Shown: positions 58,320 through 64,000 of the stretch, piece after piece
Layout of the letters: each line of letters begins with the position of its first letter
How positions within the stretch are numbered: the first letter of the stretch is position 1
From: Calliopum simillimum
Lineage: Eukaryota > Arthropoda > Insecta > Diptera > Lauxaniidae
DNA length: 64,000 nucleotides
Assembly: GCA_951812925.1 (NCBI GenBank)
Contig: OX638371.1
Span: 82,965,697 to 83,029,696, forward strand
Reading direction: 5' to 3'
Notes under the pieces: generated by a model
Seen by the model: the letters and a program-made list of their open reading frames with translations, nothing else
What the model was told of the DNA's origin: nothing
Database searches by the model: none
Translations under genes and position numbers: made by a program

Positions 58320-59301
58320 GTGGAATGGCGCGGTCGATTCAAACGAGCATGCTCAGTTGTAGTTTTTATAAATGAATTTTCTTTGGGGTTTTCTGAATAC
58401 CGTGGAAAAAAAGTTACAAAAATCCGTCGTGCCTTTTTTGAAAAATTTTATTTTGAAATTTGCACTAAAATTTCCATATAAAATGAAAAAAATCTTAAAA
58501 ATAAAGCCAACAAATAAAAACAGAAATAAAAAATATTGGATATATTTTTTGATGCTTAATCCAAACCGGGCACTAGAATTGCGCTTATTTATCAGGATAA
58601 TGAAATATCCTTATCTAAAAGTGAAAAAACACAATTTTTAGATATTTTTGAAGTTATACGTATACAAGAACTTAGGATAGTTTTTTGCTATGAATCGGGA
58701 TGCGGTGTTTGAAAGTATAAGTTTTGGACTTCAAAACCTATTTTGAATTATATCAAAATCTTTCTATATCTCTGAAATATCCTGAACTGAATAAACGAAA
58801 AACCTTGACTTTGCAGCTTTTCAACTTTTTAGGCTACGCTGTTATGAAAAAAAAGTTATCGATATAATTTAATGCGGGCTTTAAGGACAACAACTAGTAC
58901 TTTCAAGTACGATATCAAGATTTATGGCCAGAAACTATCCTTAGTTGTTATATAGTTTCAAAAATAGCTAAAAGTGGTGTTTTTTGCACTTTTAGGTTAG
59001 ACTATCTCAAAGTCCTGATAAATAAGCGCAATTCTGGAGCCGAGTTCGGAATTAGGAACAAAAAATCTATCTAAAATTAATATTCTGTTTTTATTTGTTG
59101 GTTTTATTTTTTTGATATTTCTCCTTTTCTATGGAAATTTTAGTGCAATTTTCAAAACAAGATTTTTCAAAAACGGCCCGACAGATTATATTCTTTTTTT
59201 CTTTTTTCTTTTCACAGTGTTCAGAAAACCCCAAAGAAAAACTACATACAGTACAAGAATTTTAACTGATACGCATGTTTAGATCGAATGCGCCATTCCA
59301 T
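58320..59301. mobile_element. Foldback TIR element (about 980 bp)
   Basis: The left end TGGAATGGCGCGGTCGATTC is matched by GATCGAATGCGCCATTCCA at the right, and TTTTCTTTGGGGTTTTCTGA is also inverted at 59222. The interior repeats are inverted too (GATAAATAAGCGCAATTCTG near 59010). Non-coding. Confidence 0.75.
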
Positions 59302-59622
59302 CGCCATGATTAACATAAACTCATTATCAGCATTATCATTGGTAAAATATTTGTATTTGTAAATAGGAGGAGCATATGGCCAAAATGAAATGTCTCCATT
59401 TGTAAAGACCCATTGCCATGACTTTCCCGATTCTTGGATTTCCTGGAGTATCAGTAGGTCAATCAAATTCTTTTGGCATATATAATTAATTGTAGAGTTG
59501 CGGTACAGCTGGAAACAGGATTTCCAAAAAGTTTTCCTCTCATTGCTTTTTTAGCTCCTTATCGGTTGTTTAGATGCACTCAGTAATGAAATGTCCCCCA
59601 TATGAATTTAAATATTACTTAC

Positions 59623-59661
59623 CTGAGGTTGCGTAAATGTTGCGTGCACTCTTGGAGAACA
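59623..59661 (-). CDS. Micro-exon w4 (39 nt), SPRVH type
   Basis: Peptide CSPRVHATFTQPQ, acceptor TTTACCATTAG, donor GTAAGT. Third of the SPRVH triplet. Confidence 0.8.
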
Positions 59662-60159
59662 CTAATGGTAAAGAAAGTATATTAAATTAAAAACAATTCA
59701 ATATCAATAAATCGGAGATCTAAAAGTTATATATCTGTGGAAGGTAGGAAAACTGCTTAAGTCGGCTTAAGCAAAATAGATTTGAGGATATTTTTAGTGC
59801 AATTGTATTTTCGTTTTTGACCGATTTGCTAGTGTTTTGGATCTTAATAGTGTCCAAAAAAGAGAGATTGATTTTATTCAGAATTATTGAGCTCAAACCT
59901 ATTTTGCTTAAGTCGCCTCAAACAGTTTATCCTTCCTGCCACTTATGCATATGTATATATGGGCATATCCGAAAATAATCTTCTGTTCTTTGTTTGTACT
60001 ACTGTACATATGTTTGTGACATAATTTTCTCTCGAAAACGTCTGTAGTGATTTTAATGGGGCTTTTATAGATATTAGCATGTAATGAAGAATGAGCTAGG
60101 CTTTTATTTTCAAGATACTCATGAAGGGGCGTGGCACTACCCTAAATTTTTTCGAGAAT

Positions 60160-60225
60160 TTTATCTCTTACTCCCTAGTTTGCATTCGCAAAAAAAATTT
60201 TCTGGAAGAGGAAAACTGGAAAATA
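60160..60225 (-). other. Duplicated peptide motif, copy B
   Basis: Minus strand reads SFPLPENFFCECKLGSKR and then a stop. Matches copy A at 48050-48125 residue by residue with conservative changes, while third positions differ. Confidence 0.35.
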
Positions 60226-60450
60226 AAGACTAGGGGCTTAAATGAAAAAAACATCAAAGTCAATTTATTTTTCATCAAGGAATTTGCTTGAATTTTTTCA
60301 CAATTCCCATTCCCTCATCGTGCCCCATATTCGATTCTTCTGAATTTTACTTGAGAATATTTAGAAAGGTGGCCCTACTACTTCTGAAATGTGTGCTCTC
60401 GCGTGTATTATTGGAAATCTTGTTTTTCCCGGAGTTTTTGTATTACTTAC

Positions 60451-60489
60451 CGGAGGTTCCGTATACGTTGCATGCACTCTTGGAGAACC
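60451..60489 (-). CDS. Micro-exon w3 (39 nt), SPRVH type
   Basis: Peptide GSPRVHATYTEPP, acceptor TTTACCATAAG, donor GTAAGT. Second of the SPRVH triplet. Compared with w2 and w4 the first residue changes C to G and the tail differs. All three remain in phase 0 despite one being 45 nt and two being 39 nt. Confidence 0.8.
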
Positions 60490-61083
60490 CTTATGGTAAA
60501 GGATAATACATGAAATAAAAAACAATTTATTACACAATTTATTAACGAATTTAAGACTTTTGATTTTATTTGATTCAGCCGACTTAAGCACATTTTTTAT
60601 TATTATTTCAATTGAGGAGTTGCGCGCAAGAACACCCTAAGCCGAGTAGGGAATTTTTGCACCCAATGATTTCTGGAAATTTTGGGCCCTCAACTATATC
60701 TGTACATAATTGCAATTTTCAATCTTTATCACAAAATGTGGTAGAGATATATATAAATGACGGTTTAGCGAATAGTACGGCGAAATGCCATTCTTCGACT
60801 TATGGCGCTCTTGCACGCAATGCCTCAATTGTTTGATAAAGCATATGGAAATCTTATGAGGGAACAAAGGAGTGAAGATACAAAATTTCAAATCTGAAAA
60901 AAAAGTTCAAGTCGATCGAGCAGATTTTTTTGCATGCTTACAAAAAAAAAGAAAGGATATACTCATATGTATATTACAAATTGTTTTTAAATTATCTATA
61001 AATTATTCGTTAAAATAAGAACAAAAGAGAAAAAAGCTCATAGATTTAAGCTAACATAATACTTCAATACAAATATTACTTAC

Positions 61084-61128
61084 TCGCGCCGGCGACTGCG
61101 TAAATGTTGGATGCACTCTTGGAGAACA
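61084..61128 (-). CDS. Micro-exon w2 (45 nt), SPRVH type
   Basis: Peptide CSPRVHPTFTQSPAR, acceptor TTTACCATTAG, donor GTAAGT. First of three consecutive exons sharing the core SPRVHxT(F/Y)T. Intron sequence around the acceptor (ACTAATGGTAAAG on the plus strand) is also shared, so the set arose by tandem exon duplication. Confidence 0.8.
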
Positions 61129-61499
61129 CTAATGGTAAAGGAAAATACATGAAATAAAAAACAATTTATTTCACTGTTTAACAAATTTTAGACTTTGATT
61201 TTATTGGAGTTCGGACTAGGTAATTATTGTTCCTTGCTATTGGCATAATTGGACTGCATTTACAAAATTTTTCCATCATGTCTCAGTTTTGAATTAAAAT
61301 GGAAAATCAAAACTAATGATATTAAGTACATAAGCGGTACTCAGATATTTTTTACCGTGTTATCAATGAATCATATTCATAGTGCCGCTCAGATGCTTTA
61401 ACTTAAATCAATTTCGAAGAAATGCCTAATTATATGCAACGATACTCCTAGATTAAGTTTTATGTCACTTTAATTAGCTACCTATTATTTAACAAAACC

Positions 61500-61600
61500 C
61501 CCCCAAAAAAAAAAAAAATTAAAAAATTTAAGAAAAAAATCACCCGGGCTTGGTTCGAACCCATGTTGTCCTTACTGCAGCCTTATAAAAATCATTATGA
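61500..61600 (-). repeat. Possible tRNA-derived SINE fragment
   Basis: The minus strand has GGTTCGAACC (B box, palindromic) in the context ACATGGGTTCGAACCAAGCCC, followed by a T run. No A box or cloverleaf found. Confidence 0.25.
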
Positions 61601-62037
61601 AAGTGCTTCTAAATTTCTATGGGGACAAGCACTTTTGAAGTGCTTGGATCAGAAGCGCTAGAAATTTTTCGTCTTGGGTTATTGCATACATACACTTTAA
61701 TATCAAAACCAATGCCTACTTTTAGCGGTAGTCACAGTGCTTCGTCATTCTGATTCTTGAAATTTCATCTTCGTTTTCATAGTATTCGGACCAGCTTAAA
61801 GAAATTGTTTTTTATTTTTAATGCGCGGCTACTTAAATAACTCTTCTGTAAGATCAATGATATTGTGTGATTATTCTAAAGGATTATATCTGAGAAAGAA
61901 GTATCATTCAAAATTCAGCTCATAAGTCAGCAATTTTGAGAATAATATGAAGTCAAAGTGTGAAATGGTGTCATAGAAGGAGAATATCACTTGCGAATTT
62001 TTAGTGAGTGTTTTGATGATAAAGCTGACATTGTTTT

Positions 62038-63243
62038 TATACCCTACACCCAGGGTATATTCACTTTGTCCTTCCGTTTGTAACGTAGAGAAGGAGGCGT
62101 GGCAGATATAGAAAAGTATATATATTCTGGATCAGCGTCACCTCCTGAGTCGATATAGCCATGTTCGTTAGGCATGTGCTTATTTTACGATTTTCTGATT
62201 TTTGTTGATGCCGCCCCCTGAAATCCATCTAATGGTCATAAAACAAACACCATGAAGTTTCACGGCGATTGGATAACGATAACCCGGCCCTCAAGAGAGG
62301 TCAAGGTCAAGTTGGAGTTTCAGGCAAAAAATAATTAAAAATTTTTTTTAACTAAATTAAATAAGTCAAAGCAAAATACCATTCTACTACATATGGTATT
62401 TTGCGGCAATTTTGCTAATGTCGATAAAAGAAAAATTCATAGAATTCGTATTAATTACCCGATATTAAACAATTATAGCTTGTTAGAAAGGTATTTCAAT
62501 TTGCTATAAGATAAAATTATGCTTTGACTAATTTAATTAAGATAAAAAAAATTTTTAATATTTTTTGCCTGATACTTCAACTTGACCTTGACCTCTCTTG
62601 ATGGCCGGGTTTTCGTTATCCGATCGCCGTGAAATTTCATAGTATTTGTTTTTATGACCATTAGAAGGATCTCATGGGGCGGCATCAACGAAAATCAGAA
62701 AATCGTAAAATAAGCTTATGCCTAATGTCCGTCTGTCTGGCTGGCTGGCTGTGTGTTGAAATACACTTTTGGGAAAACTGAGCAAGATAATTCAATGAAA
62801 TTTAGAACACTGGCTTTGGTGTCACAGGTAGCTCGTGGGATCGAAAATAAACAAAATCGGTGAACGGACACGCCTACCACCCATACAAAATATATATTCA
62901 ATTTTAGGAGTATTTTTCACGACAATGCAACCAAAATACACACTTAAATACTACCTACGCATTGTAAGTATAAACTCCAAAAAAAAAAACTGAGCAAATT
63001 TGGACAAGAGGGCGTGGCACCTCCCATATAAGCAAAAGCTTCAAAACGCTATACTGAAGGCGTTTTTTGAGATATTCAAACCCAATTTGACTCAGACACT
63101 AAGAATTATAAATGCAAGCTCTGTACAAAAACTGAGTGAACTCGGACAAGAGGGCGTGACACCTCCCATATAAGAAAATTTTTAAAATACGGCAGTGTAG
63201 AGTATTTACTTTTTGGCTAGTCCAAAAGTTACACCCTTACTAG
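62038..63243 (-). repeat. Interspersed repeat R, reverse orientation, interrupted
   Basis: Starts at the right (CTAGTAAGGGTGTAACTTTT on the minus strand) and ends at 62038 with the GTGTAGGGTATAA end. Split by the element at 62168-62725. Confidence 0.82.
62168..62725. mobile_element. Foldback TIR element nested in repeat R
   Basis: The ends TTAGGCATGTGCTTATTTTA and the complement of TAAAATAAGCTTATGCCTAA have arms of about 200 bp (both include GGCCGGGTT and GTCAAGGTCAAGTT, direct or reversed). TGTTCG on the left and TGTCCG on the right look like a short target duplication from the host's ATGTCCGTCTG. Confidence 0.8.
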
Positions 63244-63905
63244 TTGAATTTTACTGCGGGTATTTTGTCCAATCAATTCAAGGTATTGTATTTTTAATGA
63301 TATCAGATCCAAATCACATCCAAACAACTCATGTATTTATCGTAAATCAGCATTTTTCTTGAATGTCAGAAAAGATTCAATTATTTTTATCAATTTTCCG
63401 TCAATATGACGTATTCCAACGTGCTCCATTATATACAATTTTTAGGAAAAGTGTAATAATTTTGTCGGAAAATTGAAATAAATACTAATTTTGAGAATCC
63501 CATCTTTTCATTAAGAGCAGCACTCATAAATTAAGAAGATCCTAAAGTGTGTAGAATATTCCTCTATTACAATCCCTGCTTCATAATACACAATTATTGT
63601 AGAATAATTTTTCTTCATATTTTTGTTTTATTTTATTTAAGTTTCACCATAACCCAGCTGAAAGATTGGCTTTTCAGCTTACGATAGCTTGATTTTAGTT
63701 GCGAAGCATTTGAGCGGCTCTGTACTCGACTATATGTGTGTATTTATATAAAATTAAATACTGACTGTATGGCTCTTATTGACTTCGAAATAATTTAACC
63801 GATTTGAACTAGTTTTTTAAAAGTTTTTTGGTATGGTGTGATCTTATGAAGGAAAAGTAGCCTCCAAGTTCTGACCTTAAGGACTTTTTTTTTAATTTTA
63901 CTCAC

Positions 63906-63953
63906 ATCGCGCGTTGCACTCCCAGACCCTTGAGAACTATATGATGATTCATC
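63906..63953 (-). CDS. Micro-exon w1 (48 nt)
   Basis: Peptide DESSYSSQGSGSATRD. The acceptor is TATCAATAG and the donor is GTGAGT, the only GTGAGT among the exons. It resembles the later D-type exons in starting with GAT (Asp), carrying an SSQ core and ending in Asp. It is the most 5' exon in the window; the gene continues beyond the right edge. Confidence 0.7.
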
Positions 63954-64000
63954 CTATTGATAAAGACAGTTTAAGCAGATATATATATATTCTGCAAAAT

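Larger units (their letters stand above)
1522..63953 (-). other. Micro-exon gene spanning the window (partial, both ends open)
   Basis: Transcribed right to left. Thirty-seven short segments, numbered w1 (63906) to w37 (1522) below, are each preceded on the minus strand by an AG acceptor and followed by a GT donor (mostly GTAAGT). Every one is a multiple of three, is open in phase 0, and joins to its neighbours without a frameshift, giving 526 codons from 1,578 nt. The product is hydrophilic (D, S, Q, N, E and scattered C), with no transmembrane stretch and no domain I recognise. Neither the first coding exon nor the stop codon is visible, so secretion cannot be judged. The style recalls the symmetrical micro-exon genes of schistosomes and the many-micro-exon effector genes of aphids, but I see no sequence relationship. 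The existence of the gene is well supported by splice signals and cassette repetition; its function is unknown. Confidence 0.85.

Overview
The window looks like nuclear DNA of an insect, most probably a higher (brachyceran) fly. It is very AT-rich, has no long uninterrupted genes, uses GTAAGT/AG splice sites, and is crowded with mariner/Tc1, Helitron, piggyBac-like, Jockey-type and foldback elements. It also carries an interspersed repeat of the fly type, with CCAG runs, a conserved 3' segment and a GGGTATAAA end. The taxonomic call is an inference from repeat style only.

The main content is one gene on the minus strand that enters at the right edge and probably leaves at the left edge. It is built from tiny exons. 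I could place 37 with good support, running from 63953 down to 1522. They are 18 to 159 nt long (mostly 18, 27, 33, 39, 42, 45, 48, 51 or 54 nt). All 37 are multiples of three, all start and end in phase 0, all are open in that single frame, and each is bounded by AG and GT signals. Together they make 1,578 nt (526 codons) of coding sequence in more than 62 kb. The predicted product is hydrophilic, rich in D, S, Q and N with scattered cysteines, and matches no family I recognise. No start codon, signal peptide or stop codon is in the window.

The right third (about 50 to 64 kb, the 5' part as transcribed) holds mostly unique micro-exons plus a triplicated one (peptide core SPRVHxT). The left two thirds hold at least four tandem copies of a cassette of exon types: E (SYAQC end), D (DGSQ core), C (PGAM-like), B (PNDVQQRID core) and A (LMEY...WDSED). 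Within cassette 2 a sub-block of C', A' and D exons is duplicated again (28.1-32.3 kb and 35.3-37.1 kb). The E exon carries a six-residue repeat that grows from one unit to three to seven between cassettes.

Because the cassettes are copies of one another, they serve as empty-site controls for transposons in the introns. A Helitron (11409-14478, itself split by a 5'-truncated Jockey-like element with a 17-bp duplication), a piggyBac-like element (28456-29289) and a 1.4-kb terminal-inverted-repeat element (30470-31911) are each missing from a sister copy at the exact insertion point. Other elements are a DD37D (maT-type) transposase pseudogene at 19.4-20.6 kb inside a minisatellite, a head-to-head Tc1 duplication at 25.5-26.5 kb, a deleted mariner at 26.7-27.9 kb, two further mariner remnants at 43 and 56 kb, and many foldback/MITE elements. 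No conventional protein-coding gene other than transposon remnants was found on the plus strand.
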